A stretch of DNA of 64,000 nt, taken from NCBI RefSeq assembly GCF_900101815.1, contig NZ_FNAO01000001.1:434001-498000 (forward strand), in the 5' to 3' direction. The DNA comes from Pricia antarctica (lineage in GTDB: Bacteria; Bacteroidota; Bacteroidia; Flavobacteriales; Flavobacteriaceae). The notes beneath the pieces were generated by a model. It was not told the DNA's origin, made no database searches, and worked only from the letters and a program-made list of their open reading frames with translations. Below, piece after piece: positions 54,215 through 63,712 of the stretch; position 1 is the stretch's first letter; every line of letters begins with the position of its first letter. Made by a program: the position numbers and the translations under genes.

Positions 54215-56968
54215 ATGAAAAGTTTTCTAGAGGAAGTAGTCGAAGAAATTGGACACGAATACGGTTCGTTCGAAGATCTTATTTTTGTACTGCCCAGTAA
54301 ACGAGCCGGAACGTTTTTGAAAAATGCTCTGGCCAAAAGTTCGGATAAAACCTTTTTCGCTCCTGATATTTTAAGTATTGAACGATTTATCGAAAAGATT
54401 TCAGGACTGGCTTACGCCACCCAAACGCAACAACTTTTTTTCCTTTACGAAATATACCTAAAAAGCAAACCTGCCGAACAGGATAACTTCTATACCTTTT
54501 CGAAGTGGGGACAGACTTTGTTACAAGACATCAATGAAATAGACCGTTATTTAATAGACGCCGAAAAACTGTTTGCCAGCCTTTCCGCCATTCAAGAACT
54601 AGATCACTGGTCATTGCGCGCCGAAAAGACGACAATGATGGAAGACTACCTCCAATTTTGGAACAATCTGGAATCGCTTTACCACAACTTCAACGGAGCA
54701 TTATTGGAAAAGGGTCTGGGTCATCAAGGACTGGTCTACCGAACAGCCTGCCAAAAACTCGAAGGATTTCTAGCGGAACACTCGGAGAAGACCTTTATTT
54801 TTTTGGGTTTTAACGCCCTTAATACGGCAGAGAGCGAAATCATCCAGCATATACTTCACAATTGCTCCTCCGAAATCTACTGGGATATTGACAGTTACTT
54901 TTTACAGGACAACGTTCATGACGCCGGATATTTCATTCGTCAGCACCTGAAAACATGGCCCTATTTAACAAAAAACGGACTGAAGGGTAAAAGCGAAAAT
55001 TATAGCACCAAAAAATATATAAAGATTGTCGGGGTACCCAAAAACGTCTCGCAAGCCAAATATACGGGACAATTATTACATGACCTCCATCTGGAGGATT
55101 CTGAAAGATTACGAAAAACGGCGGTGGTACTCGGCGATGAAACGCTTTTGAATCCCCTCCTGAATTCCGTTCCGCCAGAAATCGAGCGAGTCAATATCAC
55201 TATGGGCTACCCCTTGGTCAAAACCTCTTTGGCCGCCTTTTTCGATAAGTTCATTGCGCTCTATCTACAACGAAATACCCAAGGATGGTTTTATCGTGAT
55301 TTGCTTGAGTTTTTGGCGCAACCAAGCGTGAACTCATTGCTAAACGTAGGTAAAACAAATATAGTTGGTACTATCGAAGAGGCTATAAAAACAAAGAACT
55401 GGACCTATATAAACGTTTCTGAACTAGTAGGTATATCTCGGCAGCATACTGATTCGATAGAACTACTGTTCTTCGAAAATACGCCAACCCCTAAAGAATT
55501 CACTACCATCGTACTGAAAATTATCGCAGAACTTAAAACTAGGCCCCAAAGCGCAGAAAACCCTTTGGCGTTAGAGTACTTATACCGATTTTACGAACTT
55601 TTCAATCAGCTTGATGAGCTCATCAAAGCCTACGATTTTATCAAAGACCTAAAATCGTTGCAAAGCCTATATCGGGAACTTTTATCCTCAGAAACCCTTG
55701 ATTTCCAAGGTGAACCTTTAGAAGGACTACAGATTATGGGAATGCTCGAAAGCCGTAATCTCGATTTCGAGACGGTTATCATAACTTCAGTGAACGAGGG
55801 CATTCTACCCTCGGGAAAATCGAACAACTCATTTATACCGTTCGATTTGAAAATCTATTCCAATCTGCCTACTTACAAGGAGAAAGATGCCGTCTACACC
55901 TATCACTTCTACCGGTTATTGCAACGCGCCAAGCACGTGTACATCCTTTATAGCACAGAACCGGATGACGGACTGGGAGGTGGCGAACGCAGTAGATTGA
56001 TCAACCAGCTGCTGACCGATGAAAACAAGCTTTCCGATATCGTCGAGACCTATGCTTCGCCCACGATTTTCCCTACACTAAGAACATTGGAACACATCGC
56101 AAAGGATACGGGCTTGATGGACCTTATAAAAAGTCATGCGGCCCAGGGGTTTTCGCCGACTTCCTTAAGCAATTACATACGGAATCCAATCGATTTTTAT
56201 CGCCGTAACCTCCTGGGTATCGACAATGTTATGGAGGTTGAAGAAACGGTTGCCGCCAACACCTTTGGCACTATTGTACACGATACTCTTGAAGATCTTT
56301 ACCGGCCATTCATCGGGGAATATTTGACCGAAAATGTCTTGCAAACGGCAAAAGGTAACATCAAAGGCCTAGTGAAACATCATTTTTTGAAAAGCTATGG
56401 CGATGGGGATATTTCAAGAGGGAAAAACCTTATCGCTTTCCATGTGGCAATGCGCTATATAGAAAATTTTATCGCCCTAGAAATCGAGGATGTTAAGCAA
56501 CATCGCATCAAACTCATTGGGCTAGAAAAAAAATTACAGGTCGAACTGGATGTTCCGGAACTTAATTTCCCTATCCATATCAAGGGAAAACTGGACCGTA
56601 TAGATGAAATGGACGGCACATTGCGGATTATTGACTACAAAACAGGACGGGTTACGTCAACACAGGTAGAAATTGTGGACTGGGATGAAATCACTTCGAA
56701 TTACGACTATAGCAAAGCTTTTCAATTGCTTTGTTATGCTTTTATGTACCAAAAGGAAGCCCCCGGTTCAACGGTAGAAGCTGGTATAATTAGCTTTAAA
56801 AATCTAAATGCCGGCCTTATGCGATTTGCGACCAAGCCTAAAAAAGGAAGCCGCGCCAAAGACAGTGCCATCACTCAACAAACCTTAAGCCACTTCGCAC
56901 ACAAGCTTCATAACCTAATTTTGGAAATCTGTAATCGGGATATTCCATTTATAGAGAAAGAGGTATAG
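54215..56968 (+). CDS. AddB-like PD-(D/E)XK nuclease/inactivated helicase
   Basis: A 917-residue cytoplasmic protein. The C-terminal quarter is a RecB-type nuclease: GTIVHDTLEDLY, KGKLDRID and IIDYKTG with D807 and K809. The N-terminal part has a weak helicase fold (FVLPSKRAGTFLKN near residues 26-39 in place of a Walker A), as in AddB, which binds but need not hydrolyse ATP. It should act with an AddA/UvrD-type helicase in double-strand break processing; that partner is not in the window. The four-cysteine iron-sulfur motif of classical AddB was not seen. Confidence 0.85.
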   Translation: MKSFLEEVVEEIGHEYGSFEDLIFVLPSKRAGTFLKNALAKSSDKTFFAPDILSIERFIEKISGLAYATQTQQLFFLYEIYLKSKPAEQDNFYTFSKWGQTLLQDINEIDRYLIDAEKLFASLSAIQELDHWSLRAEKTTMMEDYLQFWNNLESLYHNFNGALLEKGLGHQGLVYRTACQKLEGFLAEHSEKTFIFLGFNALNTAESEIIQHILHNCSSEIYWDIDSYFLQDNVHDAGYFIRQHLKTWPYLTKNGLKGKSENYSTKKYIKIVGVPKNVSQAKYTGQLLHDLHLEDSERLRKTAVVLGDETLLNPLLNSVPPEIERVNITMGYPLVKTSLAAFFDKFIALYLQRNTQGWFYRDLLEFLAQPSVNSLLNVGKTNIVGTIEEAIKTKNWTYINVSELVGISRQHTDSIELLFFENTPTPKEFTTIVLKIIAELKTRPQSAENPLALEYLYRFYELFNQLDELIKAYDFIKDLKSLQSLYRELLSSETLDFQGEPLEGLQIMGMLESRNLDFETVIITSVNEGILPSGKSNNSFIPFDLKIYSNLPTYKEKDAVYTYHFYRLLQRAKHVYILYSTEPDDGLGGGERSRLINQLLTDENKLSDIVETYASPTIFPTLRTLEHIAKDTGLMDLIKSHAAQGFSPTSLSNYIRNPIDFYRRNLLGIDNVMEVEETVAANTFGTIVHDTLEDLYRPFIGEYLTENVLQTAKGNIKGLVKHHFLKSYGDGDISRGKNLIAFHVAMRYIENFIALEIEDVKQHRIKLIGLEKKLQVELDVPELNFPIHIKGKLDRIDEMDGTLRIIDYKTGRVTSTQVEIVDWDEITSNYDYSKAFQLLCYAFMYQKEAPGSTVEAGIISFKNLNAGLMRFATKPKKGSRAKDSAITQQTLSHFAHKLHNLILEICNRDIPFIEKEV

Positions 56969-57118
56969 GAAAGTTATGCGTTTTAACAATATGCTTTTCG
57001 GAGCGAACCACGTTAAACGCCTTGCAATTTCCTATACCCTTTTAGTCAAATAGACATTGACGGATCCAGCATTGATATAACCTTCAGAAGTCTGGACCCT
57101 TTCCTCCTTTTAAAACCC

Positions 57119-57832
57119 CTATTTCTTGTCAGGTCTGCTTGGCCGCACCTCGATTTTACTAGGCAATGTTCTAGGGTGCATTTTTAGAAGATCAACTACC
57201 AATTCACCGATATCCTCGGGCTGAATTTTCCAATCATCCGAAGCATCGGGTTCGTTGCCCGCAAAGTGGGTCGCTACAGATCCGGGCATGATGGTAGAAA
57301 CCTTGATATCATGTTTTCTCAAATCGAGCATCGCCGCTTGCGTAAAGCCTACTACCCCGAATTTAGTGGCATTGTATCCTGCTCCGGTTGCGAAAAAATT
57401 ACAACCTGCTAAACTGGCTAAGGTCATGTAATACCCTTTCGACTTTTTCAAGGCTTCGACAGAGGCCTTCAAGGTATGAAAAACTCCATTCAGGTTGGTG
57501 TCGATCATCTCGTGCCAGTCTTTATCCGACATTTCATCTATGGGAGCAAAATTCCCCACTCCTGCATTGGCCAAGACCACGTCTATCTGTCCCCATTTAT
57601 CCAAAATCCGCTGAACGGCCCTTTTCTCGTCGTCGTGTTTGGTGACGTCAGATTCGATCGCGAGCACTTGGCTGTCGTCGCCCAGATACTCGGCGGCTTT
57701 TTCAACCGATTTCAAAGTGCGCCCGCTAATAGCGACTTTCATGCCCGCTTCGATGAGTTTTTGGGCTACCCCATGTCCGATTCCTTTTGATCCCCCGGTA
57801 ATATAAGCTACTTTATCCTTCAAATTTTTCAT
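57119..57832 (-). CDS. Short-chain dehydrogenase/reductase
   Basis: A 237-residue NAD(P)-dependent oxidoreductase with TGGSKGIG at the cofactor site, LANAGVGN, the conserved N in DTNLNGVFH, and YNATKFGV carrying the catalytic Tyr and Lys. SGRTLKS after strand two suggests NADP(H). The serine before the Tyr lies in LASLAG. Substrate unknown. It is divergent from the uxaC-TRAP operon 269 bases away and need not be related to it. Confidence 0.88.
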   Translation of the reverse strand: MKNLKDKVAYITGGSKGIGHGVAQKLIEAGMKVAISGRTLKSVEKAAEYLGDDSQVLAIESDVTKHDDEKRAVQRILDKWGQIDVVLANAGVGNFAPIDEMSDKDWHEMIDTNLNGVFHTLKASVEALKKSKGYYMTLASLAGCNFFATGAGYNATKFGVVGFTQAAMLDLRKHDIKVSTIMPGSVATHFAGNEPDASDDWKIQPEDIGELVVDLLKMHPRTLPSKIEVRPSRPDKK

Positions 57833-57983
57833 CTGTACATTTTTAAGTTTAAAAAGCGAAGATATTACATAACGGCCAACATTATTGTTGGTATCGACAT
57901 TTGTCTTGGCTCATATCGAACTCATGTTGAAATATTATTTGTAACTGCTCCAGACGAGTCCATGATATCTTTACTCCTTTTTC

Positions 57984-58014
57984 TTGTTTATACGGGAATA
58001 GAAAACTATTTTTA
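57984..58014 (+). promoter_or_regulatory. Possible promoter of the uxaC-TRAP operon
   Basis: TTG at 57984-57986 and TATTTTTA at 58007-58014 are 20 bases apart; the -7 box differs from TAnnTTTG at its last base. It would leave an ~80-base leader before uxaC. Confidence 0.35.
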
Positions 58015-58101
58015 AGATTCATACCTGTTACACATCCTAATTTAAATCCCGAATCATTACATCGACAAATCCATCCTGTCTTTCAATCCCTTAGTCATAG
58101 A

Positions 58102-59508
58102 ATGAAGAACGAAAATCCATTCCTAAAAAACAATTTTTTACTGGAAAGCAAATATGCCGAGACCCTGTATCATGACTTTGCGGCCAAAATGCCCATAATC
58201 GATTACCACAATCACCTGCCTCCCAAAGCTTTGGCTGATGATGTGGTCTTTGATAACATTACCCAGGCCTGGATTGACGGCGACCACTACAAATGGCGAG
58301 CCATGAGAAATCTGGGCATCAACGAAAAATTCATCACAGGAAACGCATCCGACGCCGAAAAATTCGGGAAATGGGCCTACACCGTGCCTTTAACAATGCG
58401 AAATCCTTTGTATCATTGGACGCATATGGAGCTTTCGCGTTACTTTGACTGTACCGAGCTACTCTCGGAGAAAAATGCATCATCCGTATACACATCGGTT
58501 TCGGATAGGCTCAATACCCCCGAATTCAGTTGCCGTAACCTGATGTCAAAAATGAACGTAGAAGTGCTATGTACGACAGAAGATCCGACAGATACCCTAG
58601 AACATCACCAAAAATTGGCCAAAAGTGATTTTGGCACCCAGGTCAGCACCGCATTCAGACCGGACAAGGCCATTCTTATTAACAGTAATAGCTATAATAC
58701 GTACATAAATACTTTAGGGGATGTTTCGGGCACTTCTATCGATACCTATGATGCTTTGTGCGATGCCCTTAAAAAACGTATTTCATTCTTTCACGATAAC
58801 GGTTGCCGGCTCTGCGATCATGGTCTGAACCAGCTGTATGCCGATGATTTTACCGAGGCAGAGGTCAAATCCATATTCAAAAAACGCCGGGAAGGGAATA
58901 CGCTGTCGCAAGAGGAGGGAAACAAATTCCAAAGTGCCTTGCTACTTTTTCTATCGGAAACCTATCACGATTTCGGTTGGGTACAGCAGTTCCACTTGGG
59001 CGCTTTACGCAACAATAACGGCCGTATGCTCGAAAAATTAGGTCCGGATACTGGATGGGATTCCATCGGCGATTACCAACAGGCCGAAAGTTTATCGAAG
59101 TTTTTGGACAATTTGGACGGCAAGGACAAACTGACCAAGACCATTCTCTATAATGTCAACCCTACTTTTAATGCGGTCATGGCTACTATGATCGGTAATT
59201 TCAACGATGGTAGTGTAAAAGGCAAAGTACAGTGGGGCTCGAGCTGGTGGTTCTTAGACCAAAAAGATGGAATGACCGATCAGATGAACACGCTTTCGAA
59301 TATGGGGCTTATAAGTTGCTTCATAGGAATGCTGACCGATTCGAGAAGTTTTCTATCCTTCCCGCGACATGAATATTTTCGCCGTATTTTGTGCAATCTT
59401 TTCGGGAATGATATCAAAAATGGGGAACTGCCCAACGATATAAACTGGATCGGCAAAATAGTGCAGGATATTTGTTATACTAACGCTAAGGAATACTTTG
59501 ATTTTTAA
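58102..59508 (+). CDS. uxaC: Glucuronate isomerase
   Basis: A 468-residue amidohydrolase-fold isomerase converting D-glucuronate to fructuronate and D-galacturonate to tagaturonate. Metal motif IDYHNHLPP with H36 and H38, plus WTHMELSRYF, FHLGALRNNN and WWFLDQKDGM; length matches UxaC. It is translationally coupled (TAATG) to a TRAP substrate-binding protein, which suggests that the transporter imports uronates. Other steps (uxuB, kdgK, kdgA) are not in the window. Confidence 0.95.
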   Translation: MKNENPFLKNNFLLESKYAETLYHDFAAKMPIIDYHNHLPPKALADDVVFDNITQAWIDGDHYKWRAMRNLGINEKFITGNASDAEKFGKWAYTVPLTMRNPLYHWTHMELSRYFDCTELLSEKNASSVYTSVSDRLNTPEFSCRNLMSKMNVEVLCTTEDPTDTLEHHQKLAKSDFGTQVSTAFRPDKAILINSNSYNTYINTLGDVSGTSIDTYDALCDALKKRISFFHDNGCRLCDHGLNQLYADDFTEAEVKSIFKKRREGNTLSQEEGNKFQSALLLFLSETYHDFGWVQQFHLGALRNNNGRMLEKLGPDTGWDSIGDYQQAESLSKFLDNLDGKDKLTKTILYNVNPTFNAVMATMIGNFNDGSVKGKVQWGSSWWFLDQKDGMTDQMNTLSNMGLISCFIGMLTDSRSFLSFPRHEYFRRILCNLFGNDIKNGELPNDINWIGKIVQDICYTNAKEYFDF

Positions 59509-60488
59509 TGAAATCGTATCTAAAATATATCGTTTGTCTTGTATTAGTATCGGGGTCATACTCCTGCAATGAATTAGCTGGAACGCGAACCATACGTTTG
59601 GGGCATGGTCTCGATACCAGCCACTCGGTACATAAGGCCATGGTAAAGATGGGAGAGAACCTTAACGAGCTCTCCGGCGGAAAAATGGTCTTGAAAATCT
59701 ATCCCAGCCAACAATTGGGTACCGAACGGCAGTGTCTTGAGCTGTTACAGATCGGAAGTTTGGATATGACCAAAGTTTCGGTGGGTACACTAGAAAACTT
59801 CGCGCCCAAAATGAAAGTGTTGGGCCTTCCTTTTTTGTTTCGGGACAGACAACATTCCTTCGACGTTCTTGACGGCCCCATCGGGCAAAGCTTATTGAAC
59901 GAAGGCGAACAATATTGGCTCAAAGGCCTTGGTTATTACGATGCCGGTAGCCGTAGTTTTTACACCAAAGACCGGCCCATAAATACTCCTGAGGATTTGA
60001 AAGGCTTGAAAATTAGAGTGATGGAAAGCGTTACCGCCGTGAACATGGTCAAAGATCTCGGCGGATCACCAACACCTATTTCCTGGGGCGAACTCTACAC
60101 GGCCTTGCAACAGGGTGTCGTAGACGGTGCGGAGAACAATCCGCCTAGTTTTTACCTTTCCAGACATTACGAAGTTTGTAAATTTTACACTTTGGATGAG
60201 CATACGGTCCTGCCCGACGTATTGCTGGCCGGCACCCACTTCTGGAACAGGCTTTCCGAAGAAGAGCAAGGCTGGTTAAAACAAGCCGTTGATAATTCCA
60301 TCGGATATCAAAGAAAATTATGGTTAGAATCTGAAGAAGAGGCCCTAGCGGAAGTCCAGAAAGCCGGTGTTGAAATCATTAGGCCCGATAAGAGTCTATT
60401 TTCTGAAGAAGTAAATGAAATCTACGACAAGTATAAGGACGATACCGAAATGTATCAATTGATACAGGATATACGGGCGACCAAGTAA
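59508..60488 (+). CDS. dctP: TRAP transporter substrate-binding protein (DctP type)
   Basis: A 326-residue lipoprotein (C20 after GSYS) of the DctP family. GHGLDTSHSVHKA opens the fold; SRSFYTKDRPINTPEDLKG and LKIRVMES carry the conserved arginine that binds the substrate carboxylate, and GVVDGAENN is typical. It captures an organic acid for the DctQM membrane pair. Being lipid-anchored rather than free is common in Bacteroidota. Context with uxaC suggests a hexuronate ligand. Confidence 0.93.
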   Translation: MKSYLKYIVCLVLVSGSYSCNELAGTRTIRLGHGLDTSHSVHKAMVKMGENLNELSGGKMVLKIYPSQQLGTERQCLELLQIGSLDMTKVSVGTLENFAPKMKVLGLPFLFRDRQHSFDVLDGPIGQSLLNEGEQYWLKGLGYYDAGSRSFYTKDRPINTPEDLKGLKIRVMESVTAVNMVKDLGGSPTPISWGELYTALQQGVVDGAENNPPSFYLSRHYEVCKFYTLDEHTVLPDVLLAGTHFWNRLSEEEQGWLKQAVDNSIGYQRKLWLESEEEALAEVQKAGVEIIRPDKSLFSEEVNEIYDKYKDDTEMYQLIQDIRATK

Positions 60489-60504
60489 CCAATCTATATT
60501 ACAA

Positions 60505-60963
60505 ATGCAACTACGAAAAACAATCGATAATGTACTGGCAAATGCTTTGGTCGTGATTATGGCCGTCATGGTGCTGAACGTATTATGGCAGGTAGCCAGC
60601 CGATTTCTTTTGGGCTCCCCAAGTTCGTTTACCGACGAGCTGGCCAGATATCTTTTGATTTGGATTGGTATCTTAGGTGCGGCCTACGTTTCAGGGCAAA
60701 ACTTGCATGTGGCCATCGATGTACTGCCGAAGCGTTTCAGTGAAAGAACGCAAAAAAGGTTACGGCTCGTTGTTACTTGGCTGATCATCTTATTCAGCCT
60801 ATGCGCCTTTGTCATTGGTGGCGCTAGGCTCGTATATATAGTGTATGTGCTCGACCAACATTCCCCCGCGCTTCAAGTTCCGTTAGCCTTGGTATATTTG
60901 GTCATTCCCATTAGCGGACTTCTGATTATCTACTACAAAATTTCCGATATCCTTAATAAATAA
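60505..60963 (+). CDS. dctQ: TRAP transporter small permease (DctQ type)
   Basis: A 152-residue protein with four transmembrane spans; SSFTDELARYLLIWIGILGAAYV is the DctQ signature region (split: FTDELARYL and WIGILGAA). It joins with DctM to form the sodium-driven transporter. It lies 16 bases after dctP and five bases before dctM. Confidence 0.92.
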   Translation: MQLRKTIDNVLANALVVIMAVMVLNVLWQVASRFLLGSPSSFTDELARYLLIWIGILGAAYVSGQNLHVAIDVLPKRFSERTQKRLRLVVTWLIILFSLCAFVIGGARLVYIVYVLDQHSPALQVPLALVYLVIPISGLLIIYYKISDILNK

Positions 60964-60968
60964 GCCCA

Positions 60969-62264
60969 ATGGAATATTTACCTGTATTGGTTCTAGTCAT
61001 CAGTTTTATCGTCTTATTGGCTATCGGAACGCCTGTAGCATGGAGTATCGCCATCTCATCGGTATTGACCATGTTGGTCAGTATTCCTTTTTTACCGGCA
61101 TTTACAACGGTATCCCAACGTATAGGAACCGGTCTTGATAGTTTTGCGCTGTTGGCCATACCCCTTTTTATACTCTCAGGGGAGTTGATGAACAAAGGTG
61201 GTATTGCCCACCGGCTGATCGCCTTTGCCAAGACCTTGGTAGGTGCGCTCCCTGGTGGTCTTGCGTTGATCAATATTATATCCGCTATGTTAATGGGTGC
61301 CATTGCCGGCTCGGCAATGGCCGCTGCATCGGCCATGGGAAGTATTATAGGTCCGGAAATGGAAAAGGAAGGCTATTCCAGGGAATTCGGTGCGGCAGTA
61401 AATATTACGGCAGCCACAACGGGGCTGGTAATTCCCCCCAGTAATGTACTGATCGTCTATTCGCTGGCCAGTGGTGGTGCTTCTATTGCCGCGCTGTTCC
61501 TGGCCGGCTATATACCAGGGATACTTACGGGACTTTTCCTAATGATTGTAGCCTCCTTATGGGCCAGGAAAAAAGGGTTTAAACTGGGAAAGCGAAGTTC
61601 GTTCAGGGAAATATTCAAGACCTTTATTGACGCATTACCTAGTCTTTTCATGTTGGTTGTGGTCATCGGCGGTATCGTAGCCGGTATTTTTACCGCTACT
61701 GAAGCTTCGGCCATCGCCGTGCTCTACAGCCTGATACTCGGATTTATTTACAAAGAAATTACCATTCCTAAACTCCCAAAACTTTTATTGGATTCATCGG
61801 CCACCACCGCTATCGTAATGCTTCTTATCGGCACCTCGATAAGCATGTCTTGGGCACTCTCTTACGAAAATATTCCGCAGGATATCAGCGCGGGCCTTCT
61901 GAATCTAAGCGATAATAAAATCGTAATCCTGCTTATCATAAACGTCTTGTTGCTCTTTGTGGGTATTTTTATGGATATGACCCCAGCCGTGCTCATCTTT
62001 ACCCCTATTTTTCTACCGGTAGTTACCAAACTTGGAATCGATCCGGTACATTTCGGAATCATCATGGTACTTAACCTCTGTATCGGTCTCTGTACGCCAC
62101 CCGTAGGCTCAGTGCTATTCGTAGGGGTCGGTATAGCCAAAACTACGATCGAGAAGGTCGTAAAACCCCTGTTGCCACTTTTCGTGGCCATGATTATAGC
62201 ATTGATGCTAGTCACTTATATTCCGGCGTTGAGTTTGTGGTTGCCGAGTTTGTTTGATTTGTAG
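60969..62264 (+). CDS. dctM: TRAP transporter large permease (DctM type)
   Basis: A 431-residue protein with about twelve spans carrying DctM signatures: GSAMAAASAMGSI, TGLVIPPSNVLIVYS, GIVAGIFTATEASAIAVLY and GLCTPPVGSVLFVG. It forms the transport path. It ends the uxaC-dctPQM operon; a weak GCGC stem lies just after the stop. Confidence 0.94.
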   Translation: MEYLPVLVLVISFIVLLAIGTPVAWSIAISSVLTMLVSIPFLPAFTTVSQRIGTGLDSFALLAIPLFILSGELMNKGGIAHRLIAFAKTLVGALPGGLALINIISAMLMGAIAGSAMAAASAMGSIIGPEMEKEGYSREFGAAVNITAATTGLVIPPSNVLIVYSLASGGASIAALFLAGYIPGILTGLFLMIVASLWARKKGFKLGKRSSFREIFKTFIDALPSLFMLVVVIGGIVAGIFTATEASAIAVLYSLILGFIYKEITIPKLPKLLLDSSATTAIVMLLIGTSISMSWALSYENIPQDISAGLLNLSDNKIVILLIINVLLLFVGIFMDMTPAVLIFTPIFLPVVTKLGIDPVHFGIIMVLNLCIGLCTPPVGSVLFVGVGIAKTTIEKVVKPLLPLFVAMIIALMLVTYIPALSLWLPSLFDL

Positions 62265-62515
62265 AAGAGCGCTGAAAATTATTTTAAAAAGGCGCTTTAA
62301 CCCAGAACCAGAAGATACAGGAAAGTGTTAGTCCGTGGAAATATCACAATAGTTAAGGTCAATTATAAAATTATCGGCTGATAGGATATGAAAGCTACCT
62401 ACAAACCGGATTCCGTATCGGATTGGATTTTAAGGGATTTTTTTAGAACCGCAAGCCAGCGACAGAACGCAAATAGCGCATAAAATTATTTTGATGTAAG
62501 GGGGATCATATCGTG

Positions 62516-63598
62516 CTAAGGTCTCTTTTTAATACGTTCATACGTACCGTCGTCAAAAATGACCTGATAATCCGATTCGAATAATTTGCTGGGGACATAA
62601 TAGTCGGTCGTAATAATCTGGGCACCGGATTCCTTTGCCTTCTCAAATTTGGAATAGTTATTTGCACGCGCCTCCTTGGTGTCAGCGTCGGCACGGGTTC
62701 GTACCATGTATCCCAAGGCGACCAACTCTTTTATTTTATCGAAGTCGGCAATGGGGTCGTTAACAATACGAAAGGCCGCTTCAGGGTTTCCTTCGGCTTT
62801 GTTTACGAAAAGAACGGCCCCTTTGAGTGACGGAAACCGCTGGAGATAAAGGTCAAGCTTCGCATCCCCTTCGTCCAAAACGAACAGGAATTTTCCATTT
62901 ACATCCTTTAGCTTTGGCCATCCATCCTTAAGTACGGCTTCTTCTAAAGTAGTACTGCTGCCACGAACCAAATCGGGAGTTATCAGTTTTTCTTCGGAAA
63001 AGATGCTCCGAATTTCGGCATCGATGGTTTGAAGGGCTTCGGCATCGAAAATTAAGGGCTTTAGGGTATTTGGAATTTCTCCATCCTTGGCATTTATGGT
63101 TACGATAATAGGTGTGTGCCCCGGATTTTTATCGGACCACTTTTTAAGTTCGGTCAGCGCATCCTTAAAAAGGAGTTGGTTGCTTCTAAAATCGATTTCT
63201 TGAACATGGAAGACCTTCAAACCGGGAACTTTCAACTTATTGGCCTGATCAAAAGGCAAAGGTATATTACCCGAAGCTTTAACAATGTCAAGACCAGCAG
63301 GATTAGAATAGTAACTTCCTTTGGGATCATTGAAAACGTCGAGCTCCAAATTCCGTAGACCCAATTCTAACTGTTCCGTAAACGGAGGATGTTCGTATTG
63401 TAAAGATCGACCCGTCGCAGAATCGAGTTGAAAGAGATAGTCTAAAATCGGTCGTTCGATGGCCACCTTGTAACTATTGTGGCTTCCGATTATCTGGATG
63501 TCATTTATCTTAATATCCTCTAAACTATTTTTATATGCTGAATTATTGAAGAACTGTATGAACGCAATCAGTGAAAATATAGTGTATAACGTTTTCAT
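62516..63598 (-). CDS. Ca2+-dependent phosphatidylinositol-specific phospholipase C-like protein
   Basis: A 360-residue secreted protein with a signal peptide and a TIM-barrel of the PLC-like phosphodiesterase superfamily. H40 in IIGSHNSYK is the first catalytic histidine; HVQEIDFRSNQ, LELDVFND and FLFVLDEGD follow the family. Such proteins hydrolyse phosphodiester lipids or related glycerophospho compounds; the bacterial substrate is unsettled. It is 115 bases downstream of a SusD gene on the same strand and may belong to that nutrient-uptake locus. Confidence 0.85.
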   Translation of the reverse strand: MKTLYTIFSLIAFIQFFNNSAYKNSLEDIKINDIQIIGSHNSYKVAIERPILDYLFQLDSATGRSLQYEHPPFTEQLELGLRNLELDVFNDPKGSYYSNPAGLDIVKASGNIPLPFDQANKLKVPGLKVFHVQEIDFRSNQLLFKDALTELKKWSDKNPGHTPIIVTINAKDGEIPNTLKPLIFDAEALQTIDAEIRSIFSEEKLITPDLVRGSSTTLEEAVLKDGWPKLKDVNGKFLFVLDEGDAKLDLYLQRFPSLKGAVLFVNKAEGNPEAAFRIVNDPIADFDKIKELVALGYMVRTRADADTKEARANNYSKFEKAKESGAQIITTDYYVPSKLFESDYQVIFDDGTYERIKKRP

Positions 63599-63712
63599 AA
63601 GCTTAGGTTCAATTGTACTTTGACTCTTTCCTTTTATATTGTTTAACTATGTGTTGAAAAAACACGGCAAGAACAAAACTTTCTTACTGTATTTTTTAAA
63701 TTCTATATTGAT

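Noticed and set aside
62266-62300. GCGC stem after dctM as an operon terminator
   Set aside because: Five- to six-base stem with a long loop and only three T; too weak to list.
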